Assembly (NCBI GenBank): GCA_038890815.1
Contig: JAWAFC010000003.1
Span: forward strand, 1-64,000
Length of the DNA: 64,000 nt
From: JAWAFC01 sp038890815
GTDB lineage: Archaea; Micrarchaeota; Micrarchaeia; Burarchaeales; JACRGF01
Direction of reading: 5' to 3'
Positions 34,621-42,870 of the stretch are shown in pieces (position 1 is the stretch's first letter; the number at the start of each line of letters is the position of its first letter). The notes beneath the pieces are model-generated. The model made no database searches and had not been told where the DNA came from. It was given only the letters and a program-made list of their open reading frames with translations. Position numbers and translations under genes: made by a program.

Positions 34621-35305
34621 GCTTTTCGACCTCTTTGTATGAAATCTCCGGAGCTCTTTTTTTGTATAGGTAGCTCTTCTTTAGATTGCTTCCAGTAAGC
34701 GAAAAATCTTCTCCCAAATCCTTCACAGCCGGCTCCAGTATTTCGGGCACTCCCTCCTCAGCGAGTATCCCGCTGATGCCTATCTCCCGCAGGCCGTATT
34801 CCTCGGTGAAGAGGAAGGCTGCTTTGCCGCCAATTATGAAGAGTGCCTTCTCTGAGGCCAACAGCGTGGCCTGCGCTATCCCAAGTTGGTATAGCCCGAT
34901 GTCTTCACCTCTCCAGGCTATCAGCCTTCCGCTGTCATAAACCACGAGCGTTTTGCCCACAGCGAATGGTTGTGGGTGTGCCAGCGGGCTCCCGAGAGAG
35001 ACATAGCTCAGCTGGTTATTTTCGATGCGATACAGGTGGCTGAATCCCCTGCCGAGGATGAATGTGCCTGCCCTTGTTCTGATGACATCGAACTGCCTGT
35101 CCCCCTCCATCCTCCTCACGGCACTGACGTCCAGCGCTTTTCCGAGCTCCTCAACGTAGATCACGTCCCCGAAGTTCCTGTAGCTGAGCCTGCTCAGCCC
35201 GGGCGCGCACGCGAGCGGCGAAAGCGCGAGCTCGGCGGCCAACACCGCTGCCGCGGCTCTTCTTGCCATTCTTGAGAAGGTGCGGGCGTGCTGCGTTTTG
35301 TGCAT
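34607..35305 (-). CDS. Exported beta-propeller-like protein
   Basis: 232 residues. The N-terminus has Arg pairs and a hydrophobic stretch (residues about 13-32, ending SPLAC), a likely signal peptide or lipobox-like anchor. The rest alternates short beta strands (FGDVIYVEELG, KTLVVYDSGRLIAW, KALFIIGGKAAFLF), the rhythm of a small beta-propeller. TATA box CTTTATAAAC 20-29 bp ahead of the ATG. First gene of the island operon between nurA and herA. Superficially similar in architecture to the broken gene at 30221-31089, but I see no convincing sequence identity. Confidence 0.65.
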   Translation of the reverse strand: MHKTQHARTFSRMARRAAAAVLAAELALSPLACAPGLSRLSYRNFGDVIYVEELGKALDVSAVRRMEGDRQFDVIRTRAGTFILGRGFSHLYRIENNQLSYVSLGSPLAHPQPFAVGKTLVVYDSGRLIAWRGEDIGLYQLGIAQATLLASEKALFIIGGKAAFLFTEEYGLREIGISGILAEEGVPEILEPAVKDLGEDFSLTGSNLKKSYLYKKRAPEISYKEVEKHDER

Positions 35306-35342
35306 GCGAAGATTATGCCTTTTTGTTTATAAAGAGCTTTGC

Positions 35343-35831
35343 CTAGCGTGCTGTCACGAGCAGGAGCAGTGTGTAGAGCAGGCGCAGCGTCCACTCGAGC
35401 GCGATGAGGAAGGCCGCGCTGGCGAGCAATGGGGGAAGGGGAATGGCGGCGGGCGAAAGCGAAAAGGTCAGTATGGTGTGGGGGGAGAGCAGGATGGCGG
35501 CAAGCAGGGTGAGCGGGATGAGTTTGATGACCTCGTGCGCGATGCGCTCATCGTAATAGGCGAGCAGGCGCGTGGCTGCGATGACTGACGAGGACAGCGC
35601 GATGACCAGCTCGTAGTTCTGGCTCGGGGAGATGAGCAGCAGCGTCAGCGCGAGGATGATGAATGCCACGGCTGCATACAGGGGAAACAGGATGAGATAC
35701 TTGAGGAAGAATACTGCGGCGCGGAGGAAGATGCGCACGCGCCTGAATGGCGCGCCTGGCTGCACGCGCGTGTCGACGCGCACGATGTCACGGTTCTGGA
35801 GCAGCAGTATGATCCGCCAGACGATGAGCAT
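35343..35831 (-). CDS. Polytopic membrane protein, start unresolved
   Basis: At least 162 residues with about four membrane helices (FFLKYLILFPLYAAVAFIIL, then ALSSSVIAATRLLAYY, then IPLTLLAAILL and a last helix near the C-terminus). The frame stays open upstream to about 35960 and that stretch encodes a plausible further helix (AYALSLSTLTLFIAAYMLIV), but contains no ATG, GTG or TTG in frame. The gene therefore either starts at a rare codon, begins within nurA, or has lost its start. Family not recognised. Confidence 0.6.
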   Translation of the reverse strand: MLIVWRIILLLQNRDIVRVDTRVQPGAPFRRVRIFLRAAVFFLKYLILFPLYAAVAFIILALTLLLISPSQNYELVIALSSSVIAATRLLAYYDERIAHEVIKLIPLTLLAAILLSPHTILTFSLSPAAIPLPPLLASAAFLIALEWTLRLLYTLLLLVTAR

Positions 35832-35949
35832 GTATGCGGCGATGAAGAGGGTGAGGGTGGATAGGCTCAGGGCATAGGCGGCCTCGAGGGGTATGCCAAG
35901 CCCCTGCGCGCTCTGTTGAACTGCAGCAGTATAGTTGAATGCGATGTGC

Positions 35950-36987
35950 TCACCTGAAAGGCCTGCTGTCCCTGCGCAGGCGCAGCGCGCTCGCCGACAG
36001 GCCTGCCGTGAGGACGAGCTCGCGATAGATGCGCTCGAGCTCGTCGCGCTCCAGCGCGGCGCGCAGATCGGCCTCTATGAGCACGGCTGGATAGGCATAC
36101 TTCTCGTTGATGCAGGCGAGAGCGTAGGTGAGCGATGCCACGGCATCGGGTTGGACAGCGCCCCAGATGAACTCCGCCCGCAGAGGCCGGTCCTGCGCTC
36201 CGGGCTTTACATACAGCACTGCGATACGGCCACCCCAGACGCCAAAATCCTTAAGTATGCTGTGCTGGGCTGTGGGGGAGGAGAGCGGCAGGGCTGACGT
36301 GCGTTCGCCCTTGGCGAGCAGGAAGTGCAGGAAGGAGGTGTCGTTTGCATCGATTGGCTCGCCGAGCGCTCTTGCGAGCAGCTCGACGAACCTTTTCCCC
36401 CGGCTGTCCTTGACTATGCCGATGAGCATGCAGCCGGCTGAGATGGAGAGGTTGTAGAGGGAGATGAAGGCTTCAACCACCTCTCTGTAGAGCTGCTTGA
36501 GCTCGCTCTCCTCCCCGGGCCTGTCTGCGAGCTGAGGCACGAGCGAGCCATCGAGCAGCAGGGCGTGGGGGGACCATTTGTTCAGGGCCTCGCTGGCGCA
36601 GGCCAGCTCTTTTTTTAGCCTGAAGAGCGACTTGTGCAGGTTGAAATCGTGCGTATCGAGCGCGCTCAGCGAGTCGGCATCGGGCTCTGGGAAGGCGCCT
36701 GGGTGATAGGCATAGTTTACCAGCGCGCCATTGTCATATTCAAACAGCACAGCGACGGCGCGGGACAGCACGAGGTCAACGCCATGGAACTCCTGGGCCA
36801 CGAGGCCGCCATCGACGGCAACGATGCGGCCGTTGGGAGGGTTGTACTCCACTTTTCGGATGAGCTCGCGCTCGAGAGCTTCGGGCAGCAGGAGGTCGGG
36901 CTTTTGCCTGAGCGAGGCTGCCAGCTCCTTCCTCCGTCTCTCTCTTTCTGCCGCCTCCTTGAGAATGCGGGCGAGCTTCTCGCGCAC
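35950..36987 (-). CDS. nurA: 5'-3' nuclease NurA
   Basis: 345 residues from a GTG start. NurA landmarks: RIVAVDGGL (catalytic Asp near 59), LDTHDF near 120, LLLDGSL near 146 and an IGIVKDSRGKRF block near 195. The C-terminal domain ends with a Tyr/Ala-rich helix containing YAYPAVLIEADLRA. With HerA it degrades the 5' strand at double-strand breaks. TATA-like CTTTTAATAA about 20-30 bp upstream is shared with the divergent pth2. Separated from herA by an island of four genes. Confidence 0.92.
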   Translation of the reverse strand: MREKLARILKEAAERERRRKELAASLRQKPDLLLPEALERELIRKVEYNPPNGRIVAVDGGLVAQEFHGVDLVLSRAVAVLFEYDNGALVNYAYHPGAFPEPDADSLSALDTHDFNLHKSLFRLKKELACASEALNKWSPHALLLDGSLVPQLADRPGEESELKQLYREVVEAFISLYNLSISAGCMLIGIVKDSRGKRFVELLARALGEPIDANDTSFLHFLLAKGERTSALPLSSPTAQHSILKDFGVWGGRIAVLYVKPGAQDRPLRAEFIWGAVQPDAVASLTYALACINEKYAYPAVLIEADLRAALERDELERIYRELVLTAGLSASALRLRRDSRPFR

Positions 36988-37004
36988 GCATTTAAATTGC
37001 GCGG

Positions 37005-37016
37005 TGGTTATTAAAA
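37005..37016. promoter_or_regulatory. Shared TATA box between nurA and pth2
   Basis: gttattaaaagc lies about 24 bp from the nurA start (36987) and 27 bp from the pth2 start (37038), near-palindromic enough to act in both directions. A second AT-rich patch (atttaaatt) at 36990-36998 is too near the nurA start to serve it. Confidence 0.55.
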
Positions 37017-37037
37017 GCCTGCCAGGGCGGTGTTCCG

Positions 37038-37385
37038 ATGATGAAACAGGTCATCGTGGTGAGGAGCGACCTCAAGCTCGGTGTGGGGAAGATCGCCGCG
37101 CAGGTGGCGCATGCCTCGCTCGAGGCGCTCAGGGCAGCAAAGGCAAAAACGCCAGAAGTGGTTATGGAGTGGGAGAGGGAAGGGCAGAGGAAGGTTGTGG
37201 TGAAGATTGGAGGGGAGAGGGAGTTGCTGGAGCTGTATGAAATGGTGAGGAAGGAGTTGCCATGCGCGCTCATACGCGATGCAGGCCTGACGCAGATCCC
37301 GCCCGGCACGCCCACTGCGATAGGCATTGGGCCTGGGGAGGAAAAAGTAATAGATAAATATACTGGCAAGCTAAAACTGCTGTGA
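37038..37385 (+). CDS. pth2: Peptidyl-tRNA hydrolase, archaeal/eukaryotic type (Pth2)
   Basis: 115 residues, standard Pth2 length. KQVIVVRSDLKLGVGKIAAQ followed by VAHAS matches the family's N-terminal signature with the catalytic Lys/Asp region. The C-terminus DAGLTQIPPGT followed by TAIGIGP is equally typical. It frees tRNA from prematurely released peptidyl-tRNA. The htpX homolog starts 9 bp after its stop, so the two likely form an operon. Confidence 0.95.
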   Translation: MMKQVIVVRSDLKLGVGKIAAQVAHASLEALRAAKAKTPEVVMEWEREGQRKVVVKIGGERELLELYEMVRKELPCALIRDAGLTQIPPGTPTAIGIGPGEEKVIDKYTGKLKLL

Positions 37386-37394
37386 GGTGGTGCC

Positions 37395-38351
37395 GTGAGA
37401 AGGATTGCCACCACAGGCCTCACTCTGAGAGTGCTGCTCACCAGCGCGCTCGTGTTCGGCGTGGTTGCTGGCGTGCTGGGAGTGCTGCTGTGGAGCAGTG
37501 GGGTAAAGGGGGCGGCCGGCATCGGGGCATGGCTGGGCATCTCGCTCATCTTCCTGTTCATTCAGTGGTGGTTCGGGCCCACGCTCATCCGCTGGAGCAC
37601 GGGCGCGAGAGAGGTGAGCGAGCGCGAGGCTCCACAGCTCCATGCGCTCGTGAGCAGACTTGCCAAGCTGGCTGGTGTGCCGAAGCCAAAGCTCCTCATT
37701 GTCAACAGCCCAACACCAAATGCCTTTGCCTTTGGCAGAACGCAGGCCTCGAGTTATGTTGCCGTGCACACGGGCCTGCTTGAGAGGCTGAATAAGGAGG
37801 AGGTTGAAGCTGTGCTGGCGCATGAGATAGCACACATCCGGCACAGGGATGTGGCTGTCATGACGGTCGCCAGCACCCTGCCGGTCATGCTTTACTATGC
37901 CTTCATATTGTTTGGGGGCTCCCTGCTCGGGGGGAGGGATAGGGAGGATAGGATGGGTTACATCACGGTATGGCTTGGGGCCATGCTCGCCCAGTTTCTC
38001 GGCACGCTGCTCGTGATGTTCCTTTCGAGAATGCGCGAATACTATGCCGATGCTTTCTCGGCGTATGCCACGGGCAAACCGCTTGCGCTTGCCAGCGCGC
38101 TGGTAAAAATAACATATTTCCCGGCGAGGGAGGCGCGCAGTCCTGTCATGGCGCTTTATGTTGCCGAGCCGGGCGCGCGCGGCCTCTCGCACGAGTTGGC
38201 CACTGCCATCGCGCACGGGGATGAGCGTGCATTGCACGAGGCCATTGAAAGAGAGAAGGAGCGTGGAGCACTTGAGCTTTTCATGACGCATCCGTTAACC
38301 TGGAAAAGGCTCAGCGCGCTGATGAGGATATACAGGGAGATGGCCGCCTAG
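37395..38351 (+). CDS. htpX: HtpX-like M48 membrane metalloprotease
   Basis: 318 residues, GTG start with a gaggtgg ribosome site 5 bp upstream. Two N-terminal membrane helices (about 10-32 and 42-60), the zinc motif HEIAH at 143-147, then two more hydrophobic segments (about 155-205) and a third-ligand region REYYADAF near 215. The length and order match M48B proteases that clear misfolded membrane proteins. Given the many polytopic proteins in this window a quality-control role is plausible. Its last 4 nt overlap the convergent debranching enzyme gene. Confidence 0.93.
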   Translation: MRRIATTGLTLRVLLTSALVFGVVAGVLGVLLWSSGVKGAAGIGAWLGISLIFLFIQWWFGPTLIRWSTGAREVSEREAPQLHALVSRLAKLAGVPKPKLLIVNSPTPNAFAFGRTQASSYVAVHTGLLERLNKEEVEAVLAHEIAHIRHRDVAVMTVASTLPVMLYYAFILFGGSLLGGRDREDRMGYITVWLGAMLAQFLGTLLVMFLSRMREYYADAFSAYATGKPLALASALVKITYFPAREARSPVMALYVAEPGARGLSHELATAIAHGDERALHEAIEREKERGALELFMTHPLTWKRLSALMRIYREMAA

Positions 38352-40252
38352 ATGCCGAGCTCTACTTTTGCCCTGAGTATTTCGGCGACGCTCCAGGCCT
38401 GCGAGAAGCAGCCATCGGGCCTCAGCGAGTCGGCCTCAAAAAGCTCGCTGACAGTGCCAAGGCCGTGCACGCGCAGGTGGTCTTCAAAGGGCTGCAGAAA
38501 AGGTGCCAGCTCGATGTGCGGCATGAGACGACGCATGGCGAGCAGGAATGCTCCCAGCAGCCAGGGCCACACTGCCCCTTGATGATAGGCGGCATCGCGC
38601 TCTCTCAGCGTGCCCCTATAAAATGGCCGGTAGTTTGGGTCTTTCGGGGAGAGCGTGCGCAGGCCGAGGGGAGTGTAGAGCTCCTGCCAGACTTTTCTGA
38701 GAACGAGGAGCTCCTTTTCCTCCTCAAGCGGCCTGAATGGCAGCGATAGCGCGATGAGCTGGTTTGGCCTGACAGAGGCATCGTTCGGCTCGATGACATC
38801 GTAAAGGCAGAGCTCGGCCTCATTCCAGAACTTCTGAAATGAGGCCTTTGCCATGCGCGCTGCTCGGGTGCATTCGCTGGCAAAGGCCGCATCGCCAAAG
38901 GCGTTGGCAAAATGTTCGCCAATGCGCAGAGCGTTGTACCACAGCGCGTTCACCTCCACGGGCTTGCCGGCCCTCGGGGTAACGGGCTGGCCGTCGATGC
39001 GGGCGTCCATCCAGGTGAGGCCTGCCGCCAGCGATAGCAGGCCATCCTTATCGAGCGTGATGCCGGGAAGGCCGTGCGCATAGGAGCGGATGATTTCTTT
39101 TATTTTGGGATAGAGCTCCTTCTCGATGAAGGAAAGGTCGCCCGAGGCGCTGGCGTATGCATAGGCGGCATTGATGAACCACAGCGAGGCATCGGCCGAA
39201 TTCACGGCCACCCCTTCTGGGGTTATCAGATTGGGCACGAGCGGGTTGGCGAGCAGCGCGAAGTGTCGCAACACAGCGCGCGCCTCCTCAAACCGCTTGC
39301 TTGTAAGCAGGAGGCCGGGCAGAGCGATCATGGCATCGCGGCCCCATTCGCCGAACCAGGGATAGCCAGCCAGTATGGTTGCTCCATGCTTTGTTCTGGC
39401 AAGGAAGGAATCGGCCGCCAGCGCGAGGGCGGTGGCGAGCTCGCTCTGCCGAATTCCAGTGTTGGCATAAAACGTGACTGCCGTGCGCTGGAGCCTTGCG
39501 CGCTCAAGCTCGATCAGCTCAGCAGGCCTGGGATGGGAGGTGGGCTCTGTGGTGCACACGATGTGGAAGCTCGTCTCGCCCCTGGGCAGTGCCAGCTCGA
39601 AGCTTCCCGGAGCAAACAGGTCCTCCTCAAACGCCTCCCCTCTCTCTTCATCGAGAGGATAGCGGATGTTGTAAAAGATGGTTGGGCTTGGCCTGAATTC
39701 GGCCAGGTCGCTCGAGATGCGGAGTGAGAGGGTGGGGAAGGAGAGCGTGAGCTCCCTCCATGCCTGCCTGGCCTCGTGCTGTGGCATCCCTCTCTTCAGC
39801 TCATGCGGCCTTCGATTGGTTATGAGTGGCGTTACCGAAAACTTCGCCGGGCGCTGGAGGGAGAAGGCATAGCAGAGCACGACAGTGTTCTCGCCGTGCA
39901 CGAGCGCAATCGTTTTCTCAATGCGCGCATCGCCGAAGTCAAAGCGCGCGCGCGGAAGGGGGTCGAGCACAAAGCGCGTGATGCCGCCGAAGCCCTGGGG
40001 ATGCACGGCGCCGGGATAGATGTTCGTAGATAGGGAAAAGCGCTCGCCATCCAGCTCGAGCCAATCCTCTGTGTTGGCCAGCAGCAGTGTGCGCCTGAGC
40101 GAGGGCTCGCTGGCCACCAGCAGGCCGTGCCATTTGCGCGCATTGCACAGAATGGCCGTTGAGGAGGCCCACCCTCCCAGGCCGTTTGACAGAAGCCACT
40201 CCCTCCTCAGTCCGGCCTCAAGGGAGAGCTCGGCTTTCCCCAGCGCGAGCAT
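38348..40252 (-). CDS. Glycogen debranching enzyme-like amylo-alpha-1,6-glucosidase
   Basis: 634 residues. The N-terminal domain has the family signature REWLLSNGLGGWASST near 17-32 and NARKWHGLLVAS. The C-terminal (alpha/alpha)6 domain has GYPWFGEWGRDAMIALPG, LVPNLITPEGVAVNSADASL, TWMDARIDG followed by PVEVNALWYNAL, and AYHQGAVWPWLLGAF, including the Asp/Glu residues proposed as catalytic in GDE_C enzymes. It hydrolyses alpha-1,6 branches of glycogen or related glucans, so the organism probably stores polysaccharide. TATA box CTTTAATAAATAG about 20-28 bp ahead of the ATG. Confidence 0.92.
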   Translation of the reverse strand: MLALGKAELSLEAGLRREWLLSNGLGGWASSTAILCNARKWHGLLVASEPSLRRTLLLANTEDWLELDGERFSLSTNIYPGAVHPQGFGGITRFVLDPLPRARFDFGDARIEKTIALVHGENTVVLCYAFSLQRPAKFSVTPLITNRRPHELKRGMPQHEARQAWRELTLSFPTLSLRISSDLAEFRPSPTIFYNIRYPLDEERGEAFEEDLFAPGSFELALPRGETSFHIVCTTEPTSHPRPAELIELERARLQRTAVTFYANTGIRQSELATALALAADSFLARTKHGATILAGYPWFGEWGRDAMIALPGLLLTSKRFEEARAVLRHFALLANPLVPNLITPEGVAVNSADASLWFINAAYAYASASGDLSFIEKELYPKIKEIIRSYAHGLPGITLDKDGLLSLAAGLTWMDARIDGQPVTPRAGKPVEVNALWYNALRIGEHFANAFGDAAFASECTRAARMAKASFQKFWNEAELCLYDVIEPNDASVRPNQLIALSLPFRPLEEEKELLVLRKVWQELYTPLGLRTLSPKDPNYRPFYRGTLRERDAAYHQGAVWPWLLGAFLLAMRRLMPHIELAPFLQPFEDHLRVHGLGTVSELFEADSLRPDGCFSQAWSVAEILRAKVELGI

Positions 40253-40289
40253 GAAACAGGGTGGTGGTACTATTTATTAAAGCAGCTGC

Positions 40290-40955
40290 TCAGGTGGCAA
40301 GCTGCTCTTCTATAATGCGCTTGAAGGTGGCATAGGGCTGCGCGCCCACGACAACACGGCCGTTGATGAAAAAAGTTGGCGTGCCGCGCACGCCGTTGGC
40401 GAGCCCCTCGCTCTGGTGGGCTGCCACAATGCTCGCCTTCTGCCTGCTCTCAAGGCAGGCGGTGAAGCGCGGCATATCGAGCGAGAGGTTTGCGGCGAGG
40501 GCGATGAATGAGCCCTCGCTGAGTGAGGCCTGATTGGCGAACAGGAGGTCGTGGTATTCCCAGAAATGCCCCTGCTCGCCGGCACACTCGGCGGCCTCGG
40601 CGGCCATCACGGCCAGCGGGTGTATGTTTTCGAGTGGAAAGTGCTTGTAGACGAAGCGCGCTTTTCCCGTTGAGAGGAAATCGCGCTGTATGGCCGGCAG
40701 GACTGCCCGCCAGAACTCGGCGCAGAATGGACACTGAAAGTCGCTGTACTCGACGATGACGACAGGCGCTGAGGGCTCGCCCATCGCCCAGGCATTGGAA
40801 AAATTGATTCTCGGCTGCGCGGAGGGTTTGGAAGGCGCTGTCTGATTTTGCTGGCAAGGCGTTTGCCACGCGCTCGCATAGATGGATGCCGCTATGAGGA
40901 TGCCTGCGATCACTATGGCGAGCGCGATGAGCTTGGCATCGTCGGATATCTTCAT
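40290..40955 (-). CDS. DsbA-like thiol oxidoreductase, membrane-anchored
   Basis: 221 residues; ATG 40955 is chosen (4-nt ATGA overlap with the upstream gene) over an earlier in-frame start. One N-terminal helix (about 8-28) anchors an external thioredoxin-like domain. Active site CPFC at 75-78, DsbA-type helical insertion (ENIHPLAVMAAEAAECAGEQ), and cis-Pro motif GTPTFF near 198. It likely introduces or isomerises disulfides in exported proteins; the Cys-rich envelope locus at 5.7-25.6 kb is an obvious client. Shares a 70-bp identical stretch with the next gene. Confidence 0.9.
   Translation of the reverse strand: MKISDDAKLIALAIVIAGILIAASIYASAWQTPCQQNQTAPSKPSAQPRINFSNAWAMGEPSAPVVIVEYSDFQCPFCAEFWRAVLPAIQRDFLSTGKARFVYKHFPLENIHPLAVMAAEAAECAGEQGHFWEYHDLLFANQASLSEGSFIALAANLSLDMPRFTACLESRQKASIVAAHQSEGLANGVRGTPTFFINGRVVVGAQPYATFKRIIEEQLAT
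40536..40605 (-). repeat. 70-bp identical stretch, copy in first dsbA-like gene
   Basis: Identical to 41219-41288 at every base I compared, while flanking sequence is clearly diverged. It encodes AAEAAECAGEQGHFWEYHDL and a few more residues. Gene conversion between the tandem paralogs is the likely cause. Confidence 0.85.
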
Positions 40956-41590
40956 TGTGCTCCCCCGAGCAGCGCCTCCCACTCGCTCTGCGACAGCGCG
41001 CCGACAGCGCGCTTTCCATTAACAAAAAATGTCGGGGTGGCGCTCACTTTAAAGCGCGAGCCCTCGGCGGCATCCGACAGCACCTTTGGCAGCGCTGTGT
41101 GATTTGCCATGCAGGCATCAAAGCGCGACAGGTCAAGATTCAGCGAGGCGGCCAGAGCGCGCAGCCTGGCGTCGGAAAAGTCTGGCGCGCGGAATGCCCG
41201 CTGCGCGGCGATGTTTTCGGCGAACAGGAGGTCGTGGTATTCCCAGAAATGCCCCTGCTCGCCGGCACACTCGGCGGCCTCGGCGGCCGCACAGGCACGC
41301 GCATGGCCAGTGCCATGCAGGGCTGGATTGCAGGCGCTGTTGAGCGGGAAGTGCTTGTAGATGAACCGCACGCGCTGGCCATGGACGGCGAGCATGCGCG
41401 CGGCGCTGTCAGCGGCGAGGCCGCAGAATGGGCATTCGAAGTCACTGTATTCCACAACGGTGATGGGAGCATTGGGGTTTCCTCTGACGTGTGCGCCTGT
41501 CAGGTTGAAGGCATCGGCGGGCACATCGGGCCCTCCGCCCGCACAGCCGAGCAGGAAAATTGCGCACAGCAGCACGGCCCGCATGCCCAT
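40952..41590 (-). CDS. DsbA-like thiol oxidoreductase, lipoprotein form
   Basis: 212 residues. N-terminal lipobox (FLLGC, Cys 16) predicts a lipid anchor. Thioredoxin-fold domain with CPFC at 53-56, the AAEAAECAGEQGHFWEYHD insertion shared with its neighbour, and cis-Pro ATPTFF near 187. Tandem duplicate of the gene at 40290-40955, differing in anchoring. Two such enzymes side by side may act on different clients or as an oxidase/isomerase pair. Poly-A/T TATA-like stretch at about 41602-41615 upstream. Confidence 0.9.
   Translation of the reverse strand: MGMRAVLLCAIFLLGCAGGGPDVPADAFNLTGAHVRGNPNAPITVVEYSDFECPFCGLAADSAARMLAVHGQRVRFIYKHFPLNSACNPALHGTGHARACAAAEAAECAGEQGHFWEYHDLLFAENIAAQRAFRAPDFSDARLRALAASLNLDLSRFDACMANHTALPKVLSDAAEGSRFKVSATPTFFVNGKRAVGALSQSEWEALLGGAQ
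41219..41288 (-). repeat. 70-bp identical stretch, copy in second dsbA-like gene
   Basis: Second copy of the identical block, in the lipoprotein-form gene. Confidence 0.85.
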
Positions 41591-41609
41591 ACATTGGCAA
41601 CCTTTTTTT

Positions 41610-41903
41610 TTATTTTGTCATCGCACGCACGCGCTCGGTAGCGCGCGCCAGCAACGAGCTGACATCGATCTGCCACACGAAATACAGGAGGGCAAAGAAC
41701 AGCAGCACGAGCGCGAGAAGGAAGAGCTTTCTGTTAATCAGATAGAGAAAGGCCAGAGCGGAGAGTGTCAGTATGGCCACAGCGATGTAGATGACGAGCT
41801 GCAATGGAAACAGAAAGAGCAACCCGGCGTCTATGAGCAGCGTGGCCACGATGACTTTGAGAAAAAATGCGAGGGTTTTTTTATCCACCATCGCTGGCCT
41901 CAT
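41610..41903 (-). CDS. Small polytopic membrane protein
   Basis: 97 residues with three or four hydrophobic helices (LKVIVATLLIDAGLLFLF, then LVIYIAVAILTLSALAFLYL, then LFLLALVLLFFALLYFVW) and a basic C-terminus. Its ATG overlaps the ilvE stop by 4 nt, so it is co-transcribed with ilvE. Family not recognised; a link to amino-acid metabolism is not evident. Confidence 0.7.
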   Translation of the reverse strand: MRPAMVDKKTLAFFLKVIVATLLIDAGLLFLFPLQLVIYIAVAILTLSALAFLYLINRKLFLLALVLLFFALLYFVWQIDVSSLLARATERVRAMTK

Positions 41904-42814
41904 ACGAAGTCAAGCCAGGCAAGATATTTCTTATCTTTGCCCTTGACTATGTCGAAGAACTTGCTCTGAATTTTCTCTGTTATCGGCCCGCGGCCGCCAT
42001 TGCCTATCACGCGGCCATCCACCTCACGGATGGGTGTGACCTCGGCGGCAGTGCCGGTGAAGAAGGCCTCATCGGCCGTGAATATCTCCTCGCGCGGTAG
42101 CTCGCGCTCAACGACAGGGATGCCCATGTCGCGCGCTATGCGTATCACGCTGTCGCGCGTTATGCCGTACAGGATGCCGGAGGAGGGTGGGGGTGTGATG
42201 AGCGTGCCGCGGCTGACGATGAAAATGTTCTCGCCGGGCCCCTCGCTGATGAGGCCGTTGATGTTTGGCACAAGGGCCTCATCATAGCCGCACTGCAGCG
42301 CCTCGAGTTTGGCCAGCACTGAGTTGAAGTAGTTGGCTGTGGCTTTGGCCTGTGGGGGCAGGATGCGCGTATCGATGCGGCACCATGATGAGATCTTGCA
42401 GCGCACGCCGCGTCGCAGCCCTTCCTCGCCGAGATAGGTGCCCCATGGCCACACCGCGATGGCCACATCAACGGGGTTCTTGAGTGGATTCAGGCCCATC
42501 TCGCCATAGCCATAGAAGGCGATGGGGCGGATGTAGCAGGACTTGAGCTTGTTGGCGCGGATGAGCCGAAGCGTGGCCTCGTACAGCTCCCTCTCGGAAT
42601 ACGGGATTTTCATGAGGTAGATTTTTGCGGAGTTGAAAAGCCTGCGCAGATGGTCCTTGAGGCGGAAGACTGCCGGGCCCTTTTGAGTCTCATAGCAGCG
42701 TATGCCCTCAAAAACGCCCGTGCCGTAGTGCAGGGCATGCGTAAGCACGTGCACCTTTGCCTCCTTCCATGGTACGAGCTTTCCGTTGAACCAGATGAAC
42801 TCGGTCTCGATCAT
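41900..42814 (-). CDS. ilvE: Branched-chain amino-acid aminotransferase
   Basis: 304 residues, the normal length of class IV PLP aminotransferases. HALHYGTGVFEGIR (27-39) is the substrate-side signature; PPQAKATANYFNS places the PLP lysine at 157; GENIF near 204 and the following Thr-rich loop bind phosphate. It interconverts branched-chain amino and keto acids. A GGAGGTG ribosome site lies just ahead of the ATG, so this mRNA has a short leader. Its divergent neighbour is trpD. Confidence 0.93.
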   Translation of the reverse strand: MIETEFIWFNGKLVPWKEAKVHVLTHALHYGTGVFEGIRCYETQKGPAVFRLKDHLRRLFNSAKIYLMKIPYSERELYEATLRLIRANKLKSCYIRPIAFYGYGEMGLNPLKNPVDVAIAVWPWGTYLGEEGLRRGVRCKISSWCRIDTRILPPQAKATANYFNSVLAKLEALQCGYDEALVPNINGLISEGPGENIFIVSRGTLITPPPSSGILYGITRDSVIRIARDMGIPVVERELPREEIFTADEAFFTGTAAEVTPIREVDGRVIGNGGRGPITEKIQSKFFDIVKGKDKKYLAWLDFV

Positions 42815-42870
42815 GCGCGCACCTCCACAAACGTTTAAGAATATGAGATTAAAACTTTTTTCGGGGGAGC

